Below are positions 17,047-25,815 of a DNA stretch of 64,000 nucleotides, one piece after another (the first letter of the stretch is position 1; every line of letters starts with the position of its first letter). This DNA is from Paenibacillus stellifer (GTDB lineage Bacteria > Bacillota > Bacilli > Paenibacillales > Paenibacillaceae). The notes below the pieces were generated by a model. It searched no databases. It had not been told where the DNA came from and saw only the letters and a program-made list of their open reading frames with translations. Location: contig NZ_CP009286.1 in assembly GCF_000758685.1 (NCBI RefSeq), forward strand, positions 2,262,501-2,326,500. The letters are read 5' to 3'. Made by a program: the position numbers and the translations under genes.

Positions 17047-17751
17047 TTGATTTTATCGTCCATGCGTGATGTCGTTTTTGGTTATGGAAATGAGCCGGTT
17101 ATCGAAAACCTCTCGCTTGATATCCATACCGGACAATTTATCGGGATCACGGGAGCGAACGGAACGTCCAAGTCGACTGTGCTGAAGCTGATGCTGGGGC
17201 TGCTCAAGCCCTGGAGCGGTTCAGTTATGTTTAATGGCTCAAGGAAAGACGGTACGAAGGTGGTTGTGGGCTATGTGCCGCAGCAGGTGTCTTCTTTCAA
17301 TGCAGGCTTTCCGAGCAAGGTTATCGAGCTGGTCCGTTCGGGGTGTTATACCCGTCTTGGACCGTTCGGCCGTTTCAATGAAGAACAGCGGCTGGTTGTA
17401 GAGCGGAGCCTGAAACAGGTAGGCATGTGGGAGTACCGGGACCGTAAGATCGGGGAATTGTCGGGAGGTCAAAAACAGCGCGTCTGTATCGCTCGCGCAC
17501 TCGCTCAGGAGCCTCAGGTGCTCGTATTGGATGAGCCGGCTACGGGCATGGATTCGGCGGGCCGGACTCAGCTGTACGAGTTTCTCAGACATGAGGTATC
17601 GCAGCGGGGATTAACCGTTATTATGGTCACCCATGAACTTGGTGAAACGGCGAAGTATCTGGATACCCTGATCCAGCTGGAACGGAAGGAGGAGGGATGG
17701 CGATGTTCGGTTACGAATTCATGCAGCGCGCCTTTTGGGCAGGAGCGATGA
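17047..17751 (+). CDS. znuC: Zinc ABC transporter ATP-binding protein
   Basis: A 234-residue ATPase with Walker A GANGTSKST (~residues 36-44), signature LSGGQKQR, Walker B VLVLDEPATGMD and switch His in VMVTHELG. The Walker A has Ser where most have Gly (GTSKST for GTGKST), a small oddity. The start is TTG after GAAGGAAGAGG. Zur boxes upstream, the permease gene behind it and a ZnuA with a His-rich loop fix zinc as the cargo. The end overlaps znuB by ~49 bases. Confidence 0.93.
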   Translation: MILSSMRDVVFGYGNEPVIENLSLDIHTGQFIGITGANGTSKSTVLKLMLGLLKPWSGSVMFNGSRKDGTKVVVGYVPQQVSSFNAGFPSKVIELVRSGCYTRLGPFGRFNEEQRLVVERSLKQVGMWEYRDRKIGELSGGQKQRVCIARALAQEPQVLVLDEPATGMDSAGRTQLYEFLRHEVSQRGLTVIMVTHELGETAKYLDTLIQLERKEEGWRCSVTNSCSAPFGQER

Positions 17752-18569
17752 TCGGCGTGATTGCTCCATTGCTTGGAGTGTATCTCATGCTTCGCAGGCA
17801 GGCGCTAATGGCGGATACGTTGTCCCATGTATCCCTTGCCGGGGTTGCCCTGGGCTCGGTTATCCATCTTGATCCCGCCCTCGGCGGGTTCGCGGTGGCC
17901 GTTGCCGGAGGGATTGTCATCGAGCAGCTGCGGCGCTCCTATCGTACATACAGTGAACTGCCGGTAGCCATCATTATGACCTCGGGATTGGCGCTTGCCG
18001 TCGTATTGATGAGCTTGAAACAGAACTGGAGCAAAAGCTTCAGCTCCTATCTCTTCGGCTCCATTGTAGCGGTCAGCGATACTCAATTGCTGTTAATGGC
18101 CATTGTTACGTTCCTCGGGCTGCTGTATTTTGTGATCCTGCGGCGCCCGCTGTATATTCTGACCTTTGACGAGGAGACGGCTGCGATATCCGGCGGTCAT
18201 GCCAAACTGCTGTCCTTCTCTTTTGCCGTGCTAACCGGGATGACGGTCGCTGCCGCCATGCCTGTTGTGGGCGTCCTTCTGGTTTCAGCGCTGATCGTAC
18301 TGCCCGCCTCGCTGGCTCTGCGGATTGCTCCCGGCTTCACAGCGGCGATTTTGATTTCCATCGGTACCGGCTGGGTCGGTGTTTTTTCCTCTTTGAGTCT
18401 TTCCTATTACATAGATACACCGCCGGGAGGAACGATTGCGCTAGTTCTGCTTGTATTCCTGCTGACAACGCTGCTGCTGCAAAAACTGCTTCGGATGTAT
18501 GGACGACGGAGCACCAAAAAAAATGTTCAAAAGAAGGAGTTCATGAAACATGAAATATTGGAATCGTAG
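17703..18569 (+). CDS. znuB: Zinc ABC transporter permease
   Basis: A 288-residue ABC-3 family membrane protein with about eight hydrophobic segments. MLRRQALMADTLSHVSLAGVALG near residue 30 is the family signature, and GMTVAAAMPVVGVLLVSALIVLPASLAL is the conserved late segment. I chose ATG at 17703 because AGGAGGAGGG ends eight bases before it; ATG at 17697 is too close. It overlaps znuC at its front and znuA at its end, so the three are translationally coupled. Confidence 0.93.
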   Translation: MFGYEFMQRAFWAGAMIGVIAPLLGVYLMLRRQALMADTLSHVSLAGVALGSVIHLDPALGGFAVAVAGGIVIEQLRRSYRTYSELPVAIIMTSGLALAVVLMSLKQNWSKSFSSYLFGSIVAVSDTQLLLMAIVTFLGLLYFVILRRPLYILTFDEETAAISGGHAKLLSFSFAVLTGMTVAAAMPVVGVLLVSALIVLPASLALRIAPGFTAAILISIGTGWVGVFSSLSLSYYIDTPPGGTIALVLLVFLLTTLLLQKLLRMYGRRSTKKNVQKKEFMKHEILES

Positions 18570-19635
18570 TTTAACTGTTTTGTCCCTGTCGGTGATGCTG
18601 ATTGTGGCGGGCTGCGGCTCGAATGCCAGTACGGGAAATAATGCGGCAGGAAGTAATGCGGCGGGAAATAATACTGCGGCAAATAACGGCGAATCGGCAG
18701 CACCGGGAGCATCCCCCACTACACCGGTAAAGGAAACGCTGGAGATCAGGACGAGCTTTTATCCGATGTATGAGTTCACGCGTCATGTTGCAGGGGATCT
18801 CGCCCATGTGGAAAATCTCGTTCCGGCCGGAATGGAGCCGCATGATTGGGAGCCGACTGCCCAGGACATGGCTTCCATCAGCAAGGCAGACGTACTTATC
18901 TATAACGGCGCGGGCATGGAGGGCTGGGTGGATCAGGTGGTGGATAGCGCCACAGGAACCGGGCTTAAGAGCGTCGAGGCCAGTCATGGAATCGAGATTA
19001 TGGAAGGCGCGGAAGAAGAGTCTGAACATGGCGAAGAGACTCATGAAGACGGTGAACACGCTCATGATGAAGGAGAGCATGAAGAGAGCGGACATGATCA
19101 TGACCATGGAGGTCTGGACCCGCATGTATGGCTATCCCCGGCGCTGGCGATCCAGGAGGTTCGGAATATTGAGAAGGGGCTGTCCGAAGCGGCTCCGCAA
19201 TACAAAGAGCAGTTCAAGACCAATGCCGATGCCTATGTGTCCGAACTGGAAGCCCTTGATAAGGAATATGCCGAAGCTTTGAAAGACAGCAAACGCAAGG
19301 ATTTTATTACACAGCATGCCGCTTTTGGTTATCTTGCCAAGGAATATGGATTGACGCAGGTTCCGATCGCCGGTCTATCGCCTGAACAGGAGCCGTCGGC
19401 CGCCCAAATGGCCGGGATTGTCAAGTTTGCGAAGGAGCATAACGTGAAGACAATCTTTTTTGAGACGCTGGTATCCTCCAAAGTTGCCGACACGATAGCC
19501 AAGGAGATCGGAGCCAAGTCCGCGGTACTGAATCCGATTGAAGGTTTGACGGATGATGAAATCGCCGCCGGTCTTGACTATATCGGAGTCATGCACCAAA
19601 ATCTTGAAGCTTTGAAGGCGGCGCTGAACGAATAA
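18550..19635 (+). CDS. znuA: Zinc-binding lipoprotein of the ABC transporter
   Basis: A 361-residue cluster A-I metal-binding protein. The signal peptide ends in a lipobox (VAGCGSN), followed by an Asn/Ala-rich linker. Zinc-ligand candidates are the His in [10 protein letters not shown], the His of [10 protein letters not shown] and the His of [15 protein letters not shown], with a C-terminal [15 protein letters not shown]. Between them a His/Glu-rich loop (about residues 157-195, with HDHDHGG at its end) marks zinc binders as opposed to manganese binders. AGAAGGAG precedes the ATG. Confidence 0.94.
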   Translation: MKYWNRSLTVLSLSVMLIVAGCGSNASTGNNAAGSNAAGNNTAANNGESAAPGASPTTPVKETLEIRTSFYPMYEFTRHVAGDLAHVENLVPAGMEPHDWEPTAQDMASISKADVLIYNGAGMEGWVDQVVDSATGTGLKSVEASHGIEIMEGAEEESEHGEETHEDGEHAHDEGEHEESGHDHDHGGLDPHVWLSPALAIQEVRNIEKGLSEAAPQYKEQFKTNADAYVSELEALDKEYAEALKDSKRKDFITQHAAFGYLAKEYGLTQVPIAGLSPEQEPSAAQMAGIVKFAKEHNVKTIFFETLVSSKVADTIAKEIGAKSAVLNPIEGLTDDEIAAGLDYIGVMHQNLEALKAALNE

Positions 19636-19655
19636 TAGACAAGGAGGGAAGATTC

Positions 19656-19925
19656 ATGGCCAAGAAATCGAAGATTGTTAAAGAGCAGAAGAGGCAAGCT
19701 CTGGTTGACAAGTATGCCGATAAGCGCAGAGAGTTGAAAGAACAAGGGGATTATGCGGCTCTGCAGAAGCTGCCCCGTGATTCATCGCCAACCCGTCAGC
19801 ATAACCGCTGCTCGGTTACAGGACGTCCCAGAGGATATATCAGCAAGTTTGGGGTATCCCGGATTGTATTTCGCGAATTGGCTCACAAAGGCCAAATTCC
19901 CGGCGTGACCAAAGCAAGCTGGTAA
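19656..19925 (+). CDS. rpsN: Ribosomal protein S14, zinc-independent paralogue
   Basis: An 89-residue S14 of the long, cysteine-free type. [33 protein letters not shown] is the C-terminal S14 signature, and the only Cys (NRCSVTGRP) is not part of a C-x2-C pair, so no zinc is bound. Under zinc starvation it replaces the zinc-holding S14 in new ribosomes, as the Zur-controlled paralogue of B. subtilis does. It follows znuA by 20 bases with AAGGAGGG before the ATG and belongs to the same Zur operon. Confidence 0.95.
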   Translation: MAKKSKIVKEQKRQALVDKYADKRRELKEQGDYAALQKLPRDSSPTRQHNRCSVTGRPRGYISKFGVSRIVFRELAHKGQIPGVTKASW

Positions 19926-19959
19926 TCAGACACATCCGGCGCATACGCTGTCCGTTTCG

Positions 19960-19985
19960 GGCGCCATTTATGGCGCCTTTTTTCT
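19960..19985 (+). terminator. Terminator of the znu-rpsN operon
   Basis: GGCGCCATTTATGGCGCC followed by TTTTTT. Convergent genes lie beyond it. Confidence 0.9.
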
Positions 19986-20012
19986 ATAGGAGAGAGGACG
20001 GGATTGCGCTTG

Positions 20013-20960
20013 CTATTTACGTTGTGGATGCTGTTTATCAAATTCGGCCACCGAATCGGGATTGGTAAAAATATAAGGAGATGCCGGCTGCTTGATCACC
20101 TGGATCTGTCCGGCTTCAATCTGCAAAGCTTCTTTTCCGTTAACCTTCGCGGTCTGAATCGTTCCATCAATCCGGACCCATGTATCATTCTTGATAGAAG
20201 AGACGTTGGGGCTATGAACAAGTGTGGCGAACGGAACCGCATCGGCCGTGCAGCACATCACCAAAAACCGGCTTACAGCAAATACATGATCATCCATATC
20301 TTTCTGCCGGACGATAAAGCCCTGCAAGGAGATTTTTCGATTCACAAAGGCTTGCTTGTACTTGTCAATAGCACCGATTGTTTCCGAGTAGATGGACGGA
20401 TCAACCTGGATTACCGGCAGTGTGTAGAGCCGCTTGGCTAACTCCGCAAACTCCACGCCATAAATATCCTTCGCAATGAACAGCTTGTTCGGATCGCTTG
20501 GCTCAGACTTCGTTGTTCCCGTTGTTTGTGAGGCGATCGCGGCTTGAGAGGGTTGGTCATCCTGCTCCCGTTCGCGCCCCAACCCGGAATCGGAGATAGA
20601 GTAGATGATTCCTTTTTTGAGGGCCATATCGCTCCCAAGCGCTTGATCGGGTAAAAGAAGTCCGAATAGCAGCGGCAGCGCGAACAGACCATAGACGGTT
20701 GCATTTTTAAGGAAACCCGCAGGCAACGGATGCTCGCAGTCGCATAGCTGCTCCGAAGTACCTGTCATGGTATGCCACAGCATCCCGATCGCGATGAACA
20801 GAAGCGGCACCGGGCACAGCAGCAGCAACTTCTGCATCCGCGGAGCCAAATAATAGTGCAAGGAATCCGTCTCATTCAAGTGAATGATATAGAAGGACAA
20901 GGCGGCAAGCAGCAGAGCGCGAAGGAGATAATGGCAGCGGATTCTCAAGGTAATGGCCAT
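20013..20960 (-). CDS. TIGR03943 family (YcgQ-like) membrane protein
   Basis: A 315-residue protein with two N-terminal and two further hydrophobic segments in the first ~130 residues, then a soluble domain with an OB-like end (DTWVRIDGTIQTAKVNGKEALQIEAGQIQVIKQP). This layout is that of the YcgQ family, which travels with YcgR-type permeases and zinc-regulated GTPases in Bacillales. The gene follows the permease gene by 33 bases on the same strand. A role in metal handling is inferred from context; the biochemical function is unknown. Confidence 0.82.
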   Translation of the reverse strand: MAITLRIRCHYLLRALLLAALSFYIIHLNETDSLHYYLAPRMQKLLLLCPVPLLFIAIGMLWHTMTGTSEQLCDCEHPLPAGFLKNATVYGLFALPLLFGLLLPDQALGSDMALKKGIIYSISDSGLGREREQDDQPSQAAIASQTTGTTKSEPSDPNKLFIAKDIYGVEFAELAKRLYTLPVIQVDPSIYSETIGAIDKYKQAFVNRKISLQGFIVRQKDMDDHVFAVSRFLVMCCTADAVPFATLVHSPNVSSIKNDTWVRIDGTIQTAKVNGKEALQIEAGQIQVIKQPASPYIFTNPDSVAEFDKQHPQRK

Positions 20961-20993
20961 TAATCGGTCAGCTCCTTTCCCTAAATCCAGGCT

Positions 20994-21989
20994 TTAGATC
21001 AGATAATTGGCGGCAACCGAACCGAAGAGTATCAAGACAATAAGCAGCAGGCTGAGACCTATGACAAACCTGGTCTTGAACGTAGCGAACAGCATGAGCA
21101 AACCTTTGAAATCCAGCATTGGCCCCAGCACCAGAAAGGCAATAAGCGGACCGGCTGAAAAGGTATGTGTGAACGCGGATGCAACGAAAGCGTCGGAGGT
21201 TGAGCACAGCGACAAGACAAAAGCAAAACCCATCATGAAAAAGTAGGATGAGACAGCGCCATTCCCTAAGGCGAATAGCTGGTCACGGGGGATGAAGGAT
21301 TGAATGCAGGCGGTTACGAAAGCGCCGAGCGCCAAATATTTGCTCATTTCGATCAATTCATTTCCCGCATGGACAAAATAACCTTCCCATGAACGGGGGT
21401 GCTCATGAGAAGACGCGCTTCCGCTCTGGAGCTTGAATGTGAGCAAGGATTGCTTCAAGGGATTCTTCGGACAGAGCAAGTACACAATCAAGCCTGTCGA
21501 GATCGAGACGGCAAGGGCCAGTCCCATTCGGCCCCATACCACTTCGGGATGCGAACGGAACGCGACAAGGGTTGATGTCAATACGACCGGATTCAGGATG
21601 GGAGCGCTAAGAATAAAGGTGATCGCGATATACGCAGGCATCCCTTTTACCATTAATCTCCGTACGACGGGGATCATGCCGCATTCGCACAATGGCAGGA
21701 CGATACCCAGCGAGGAAGCCAGAAGTACGCCAACCAGAGGATTCTTGGGATTCAGGCGGCTGATCCACTGATCCTTCAGGAATACTTGGACAAGCGACGA
21801 CAAGAGTACGCTCAATAAGATAAAAGGCAGGGCCTCCAGGATAATCGCTATGAAAATCGTCTTGATCTGCTGCAGCTGCGGATTTACGAGAAGGCCGGAT
21901 TTGCTGTGAAGCCGGACCGTCAGAGCGGGAACGAGCAAAATTACGGGAAGAAATAGGGGCGGAATCTTATAGAGCGTTGAAGCTTTCAT
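20994..21989 (-). CDS. UPF0718 (YcgR-like) permease
   Basis: A 331-residue integral membrane protein with about eight hydrophobic segments. GIVLPLCECGMIPVVRRLMVKGMP near residue 115-138 is the conserved family motif with its Cys pair spaced C-E-C. A second motif near the end (FVLSLCSTSDAFVASAF) is also typical. Such proteins are predicted metal or small-molecule permeases; the B. subtilis relative is under Zur. A Zur-box-like site lies ~80 bases upstream at 22069, which supports a zinc link. Confidence 0.83.
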   Translation of the reverse strand: MKASTLYKIPPLFLPVILLVPALTVRLHSKSGLLVNPQLQQIKTIFIAIILEALPFILLSVLLSSLVQVFLKDQWISRLNPKNPLVGVLLASSLGIVLPLCECGMIPVVRRLMVKGMPAYIAITFILSAPILNPVVLTSTLVAFRSHPEVVWGRMGLALAVSISTGLIVYLLCPKNPLKQSLLTFKLQSGSASSHEHPRSWEGYFVHAGNELIEMSKYLALGAFVTACIQSFIPRDQLFALGNGAVSSYFFMMGFAFVLSLCSTSDAFVASAFTHTFSAGPLIAFLVLGPMLDFKGLLMLFATFKTRFVIGLSLLLIVLILFGSVAANYLI

Positions 21990-22068
21990 CGAAATCCTCC
22001 TGTGATAGAACTGGTATATATCCCCATTCTATGCCCGGACGATCAACAAATGACGCACCCATTGAAAT

Positions 22069-22089
22069 TAATCAGAATCATTACGAATG
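22069..22089 (-). promoter_or_regulatory. Zur-box-like site before the ycgR-ycgQ pair
   Basis: On the plus strand the site reads TAATCAGAAT-C-ATTACGAATG and matches 15 of 20 fixed positions of the Zur consensus; the ATTACGA half is best. It lies between the COG0523 gene and the permease gene and would control the latter. Confidence 0.65.
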
Positions 22090-22095
22090 TGAGAT

Positions 22096-23103
22096 TCAAA
22101 GAATAACGCCGGTCCGCCACTCTTCCATTAAGGAGGTTTCATCCAGTTCGTAACCGATAATAACCAAGTAATAAGCTCCCTTGTATGCTGTACGCGCATG
22201 CTGCAGCTGTCTTCCCGAGAACTGGATCAGCGAGGTGTGGGGGGAGCCCTCCAGGGGAACATAACCTTTTGCGCGCAGCACACGCTGCCCCTTGGCGTTC
22301 AGCCACTTGGTCAGCTTGCGCAAGGACAGCGGCTTGTGTCCGCTAATCGGGATAAGAAGGCTTTGTATACGGGAAAAAGAAGCCTGGCCCCGTTCGCTGG
22401 ACGCACCGGAATCTGCGCTATGATCGTGGTGCCCGCCGGGAATGATTTTGAATCGGCCCGGTGCCTTCGCTTGAAGATCCAGAGGCTCAATTCCTTCGAT
22501 GAGAGCTTCCGGATTGCATATGCCGAAGCTTGTATTGAGGATAAGAGCTTGTTCGTTATGCTTGATAATCAAGCGATCCACTTTGGACAAATGGGAACGG
22601 GATACGAGGTCCTGCTTGTTCACAAGGATTACGTCCGCGACTTCCAGCTGCCGGCGAAGCGTGTGGACGAGCTGCTTGTCGGAAGAGAAGATGCTGCCGT
22701 ATTCCAATACATTCTCTGCATCAATCACGGTGACGACTTTATGCAGAATAATCCGGTCAAGCAGTTCAGGCTCAGCCATAGCGTCGACGACCTCCTCCGG
22801 ATTGGCTACTCCCGTCAACTCGACCAGTATTACATCAGGGGCCAGCTCCAGCAGGCTCTTGAGAGAACCGGAGATTTCACACTTTTTGCTGCAGCAGATG
22901 CAGCCGTCAAACAGCTTTTCCAGAGGAAGCCCTCCGGCAGCTTCAGACAGGATCATGCCGTCCACATCCGCTTTGCCCAATTCGTTCATCAGGATCGCCG
23001 GCTTGATCTTACGGTCTTGCAGGACTTGGATAAGCTCGATCAGCAGTGTGGTTTTGCCGCTGCCCAGGAAACCGCTGATAATGATTACGGGTATTTTTTT
23101 CAT
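22096..23103 (-). CDS. COG0523 (CobW/ZagA-like) GTPase metallochaperone
   Basis: A 335-residue P-loop GTPase. Walker A is GFLGSGKTT (~residues 12-20), the metal-binding C-x-C-C motif is GCICCSKK (~residues 68-75), LTGVANPEE and NKQD complete the G domain, and the C-terminal CobW domain includes GYVPLEGSPH. A His patch (GGHHDHS) lies in the linker. Zinc-regulated members hand zinc to essential enzymes under starvation. The genes on either side and the Zur boxes favour a zinc role, though I see no clear Zur box right before this gene. Confidence 0.9.
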   Translation of the reverse strand: MKKIPVIIISGFLGSGKTTLLIELIQVLQDRKIKPAILMNELGKADVDGMILSEAAGGLPLEKLFDGCICCSKKCEISGSLKSLLELAPDVILVELTGVANPEEVVDAMAEPELLDRIILHKVVTVIDAENVLEYGSIFSSDKQLVHTLRRQLEVADVILVNKQDLVSRSHLSKVDRLIIKHNEQALILNTSFGICNPEALIEGIEPLDLQAKAPGRFKIIPGGHHDHSADSGASSERGQASFSRIQSLLIPISGHKPLSLRKLTKWLNAKGQRVLRAKGYVPLEGSPHTSLIQFSGRQLQHARTAYKGAYYLVIIGYELDETSLMEEWRTGVIL

Positions 23104-23248
23104 TGGGATTCTCCTTACGTCTCATATAAATGGGGAATGCACTTGATTAGACAATCAAGGCTGTACATCTATGTATATGGTTTGTCCGGCCATTCGATTA
23201 CCTTTCCGATTTCTTGACTCCGGCTTCGTTGCCGGAAGACGTGAATAA

Positions 23249-23287
23249 GGGCCGTGCAGGCTGCTCGATCTGCAGCTTGCACGGCCC
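23249..23287 (-). terminator. Hairpin between the GTPase and MFS genes
   Basis: GGGCCGTGCA and TGCACGGCCC pair, with further pairing CTGC/GCAG inside. It probably ends the minus-strand MFS transcript; the T-run is weak. Confidence 0.6.
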
Positions 23288-23324
23288 CTCTTCATTAAGG
23301 TGAAACATTCTCTTCAGTTTCTAT

Positions 23325-24524
23325 TTATTGGCCTTTTCTCTCGGTAAGAAAATACAGCAATGCGACAAGCGGCAGCGCCAGACCGATAAGCGCCGTTAAA
23401 TGCCAGCCGCCTACGGAGTAAGACCAGCCCGCCAGAGATGAACCGATCGCGCCGCCGATAAAGAAGATTGCCATGAACAATCCGTTAAGCCGACCTCTGG
23501 CTTCGCTTCCCAAAGAGTAAATTGCCCGCTGTCCAAGCACCAGATTGCCGGATACAGCCATATCGAGTCCGATCGCGGACAGACAGAGCAGTACGAGTGA
23601 GCCAGTAGAGTGTCCGGGAATGATCAGCGTCAGCAGGAAGCACAACGAGGCGAGGATGAAAGCAAGGCCGGTCATCGGTCTAGTCAAGCCTTTGTCCGCC
23701 AGTCTGCCGGTAATCGGAGCTGCAATTGCTCCGCCGACACCGACGAGAGCGAACCAGGCGATACCCTGTTGGGACATTCCGAAATCATGCGCCAGCCGCA
23801 GAGGAACCGATGTCCAGAACAGGCTGAAGGCTCCGAACAGACAAGCTTGATAGAAAGCCCGGCGGCGCAGGATGGGCGTGTGACGAAGCAGAGTGCCCAA
23901 GGAAGCAATCAGTTTACCGTACTGGACAGTTGGAGCGGGCTTTCGTTCAGGCAGAACACGGGATAACAGTGTGGCCAGAAGCATGATCACAATTGCTGAG
24001 AAGGCGAAAACCGCCTGCCATCCGAATGAGCTGGCGATGAAGCTGGCGACAGGACGGGCGAGCATGATTCCGAGCAGAAGACCGCTCATTACATTGCCGA
24101 CTACCCGGCCGCGCTGTTCTTCAGACGACATATAGGTGGCAAAGGGTACGAGAATCTGGGCTACTACAGAGCCAAGGCCGATGAACAGCGCGGCAATAAG
24201 GAACATCGCGGAGCTGCGGGCGAAGGCGGCGGCCAGCAGCGCGACTCCGGCAACAACGAGAGCCGCGGAGGCGAGACGGCGGTTCTCCAACAGATCGCTG
24301 AGCGGTACGATGAACAGCAGTCCGAGTACATAGCCGATCTGGGTGATGGTGACGATCAATCCTGCTGCCGATGACGGGATGCCGGTAGCACTGCTGATAG
24401 GTCCTACAAGTGTCTGGGCATAATACAGATTGGCGACGATGAGGCCGCAGGCTGCGGCCAGCAGAACGGTCATCCCGTTCGAGAGCGAAGCTTCCTTAAC
24501 CTTTACCGCATGCTCAATTTTCAT
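23325..24524 (-). CDS. MFS efflux transporter
   Basis: A 399-residue major facilitator with 12 predicted helices. IGYVLGLLFIVPLSDLLENRRL holds the loop 2-3 motif and a second copy begins the C-half (TGRLADKGLTRP). It resembles drug:proton antiporters of the YwfA/Bcr-like type. I chose the ATG at 24524 because AAGGAGGATTACC stands before it. It is divergent from a TetR gene, with repeated operator-like sites between them, so the pump is probably its target. The substrate is unknown. Confidence 0.88.
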   Translation of the reverse strand: MKIEHAVKVKEASLSNGMTVLLAAACGLIVANLYYAQTLVGPISSATGIPSSAAGLIVTITQIGYVLGLLFIVPLSDLLENRRLASAALVVAGVALLAAAFARSSAMFLIAALFIGLGSVVAQILVPFATYMSSEEQRGRVVGNVMSGLLLGIMLARPVASFIASSFGWQAVFAFSAIVIMLLATLLSRVLPERKPAPTVQYGKLIASLGTLLRHTPILRRRAFYQACLFGAFSLFWTSVPLRLAHDFGMSQQGIAWFALVGVGGAIAAPITGRLADKGLTRPMTGLAFILASLCFLLTLIIPGHSTGSLVLLCLSAIGLDMAVSGNLVLGQRAIYSLGSEARGRLNGLFMAIFFIGGAIGSSLAGWSYSVGGWHLTALIGLALPLVALLYFLTERKGQ

Positions 24525-24584
24525 GGTAATCCTCCTTAGATTGGATTGGCCGGTCCATGAAGTGGATCTCAATCCCTTAAATAA

Positions 24585-24704
24585 ATACTGAACGTATCGT
24601 TCACTAATTCATGAGTTAATAATATACTGAACGTATCGTTTTGTAAATAGGCATTTTCGTTTTCGCCGCCTAATTTTTTTTAGTATAATAAACGTATGGT
24701 TTTT
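24585..24704. promoter_or_regulatory. Three operator-like repeats between MFS and TetR genes
   Basis: ATACTGAACGTATCGTT occurs at 24585-24601 and 24624-24640, and a diverged copy, ATAATAAACGTATGGTTT, at 24685-24702. The core AACGTATCGTT is nearly symmetric. The copies span both promoters, as expected for TetR sites. Confidence 0.8.
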
Positions 24705-24730
24705 TAAAGGGTTATAAAGGGAGGATTCAA

Positions 24731-25300
24731 ATGAACACCAAGAGAGGACGCCCGAGAAATATCGAAACCCAGCAGTCGATTCTGTCCGCTTCATACGACC
24801 TGCTGCAGGAGGAAGGCTTCGGCTCGGTGACGGTTGAGAAGATCGCGGAGCGCGCCGGAGTCAGTAAAGCTACGATCTATAAATGGTGGCCGAATAAGGC
24901 CGCGGTCGTGATTGACGGATTTCTCTCCGCTGCCACGGAAAGAATACCTCTGCCGGATACGGGCAGCGTATATGAAGATGTTCTGCTTCATGCTACTAAT
25001 TTCGCCAGATTTATGATTAGTCGCGAAGGGAAGATGCTCGCGGAGATTATCGGGGAGGGGCAGTCCGACCCTGCCATTGCCGAAGCGTACCGCACTCGCT
25101 ACTTTCAGCCCCGGCGGCGCGATGCCCGCAAGCTTCTGGAGAGAGGGGCGGAGCGGGGAGAGCTGAAGGAAGGGCTCGATATCGCGATTGCGCTGGACCT
25201 CATCTATGGGCCGATCTTTTACCGGATGCTGCTGACCGGAGAGAAGCTGGACGATGACTATGTCCGCCAATTGGTGACGACCGCTTTTAAAGGTTTTTAG
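24731..25300 (+). CDS. TetR/AcrR family repressor
   Basis: A 189-residue regulator. The N-terminal HTH (GFGSVTVEKIAERAGVSKATIYKWWPNKAAVV, residues ~28-60) is the TetR signature with KATIYKWW as recognition helix. The rest is the helical ligand domain (AcrR-C type). It is divergent from the MFS gene and has GGGAGG before its ATG. It likely represses both itself and the pump through the repeats at 24585-24704 until an inducer binds. Confidence 0.92.
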   Translation: MNTKRGRPRNIETQQSILSASYDLLQEEGFGSVTVEKIAERAGVSKATIYKWWPNKAAVVIDGFLSAATERIPLPDTGSVYEDVLLHATNFARFMISREGKMLAEIIGEGQSDPAIAEAYRTRYFQPRRRDARKLLERGAERGELKEGLDIAIALDLIYGPIFYRMLLTGEKLDDDYVRQLVTTAFKGF

Positions 25301-25420
25301 TTTGGAGACAGGTATAGATGAACAGATTGTGTCAGAGCTGAACGGGGCTGTTTCATAAGTAAATATTCTACGAAGGAAAAGATCATCTTGATTCTGAATG
25401 TTGATAAAAAGACATCAGAG

Positions 25421-25466
25421 CAGCGATTCTCCTGTTATTGGGGAATCGCTGCCTTGCGTTTTTTTT
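25421..25466 (+). terminator. Rho-independent terminator
   Basis: CAGCGATTC and GAATCGCTG pair over a 13-base loop, followed after CCTTGCG by eight T. It is 120 bases past the TetR stop. Confidence 0.85.
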
Positions 25467-25815
25467 AATTGTGTAGAAACTGTTCCCGCTTAAAGCAGCG
25501 GAGAGGACGGAACGACCCGCGGAAAAGCGGCAGCGGTCGCCTTTGTGTCCGGATTTTCACCGCTAAGGAGAATAAATAAAATCTGGACACAACAGCGATT
25601 GAAACAACGGTCCGTTCGTGGAGCGTCCTTCTTACGCGCCCACGTAGATCCTACTCCAAAACAAACCTGAAAGCGGCAGCAAGCATTCCGGATGTTAAAT
25701 AATTAAATTTTCGACTTTTGCGAGGATCATTTAGATTATTGTGTCAAAACCCGATATACTTAGAATAGTTATTGATTATGCTCATTCATGCCGTTGATTG
25801 CAGAGGGGGGCTTCT
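25467..25815 (+). repeat. Gene-free stretch with an imperfect inverted repeat
   Basis: No gene is seen in these ~350 bases. The arms TGTGTCCGGATTTT (25544-25557) and AAAATCTGGACACA (25578-25591) pair with one mismatch, and pairing extends outward through TCGC/GCGA. GC-rich flanks contain ACGGTCCGTTCGTGG. The shape suggests a dispersed intergenic repeat element. The kinase promoter probably lies in the A/T-rich 25700-25780, but no clear -35/-10 pair stands out. Confidence 0.55.

Noticed and set aside
19005..19110. His/Glu-rich stretch as a tandem DNA repeat or assembly error
   Set aside because: It is the normal zinc-binding loop of ZnuA; codons vary and the frame is intact.
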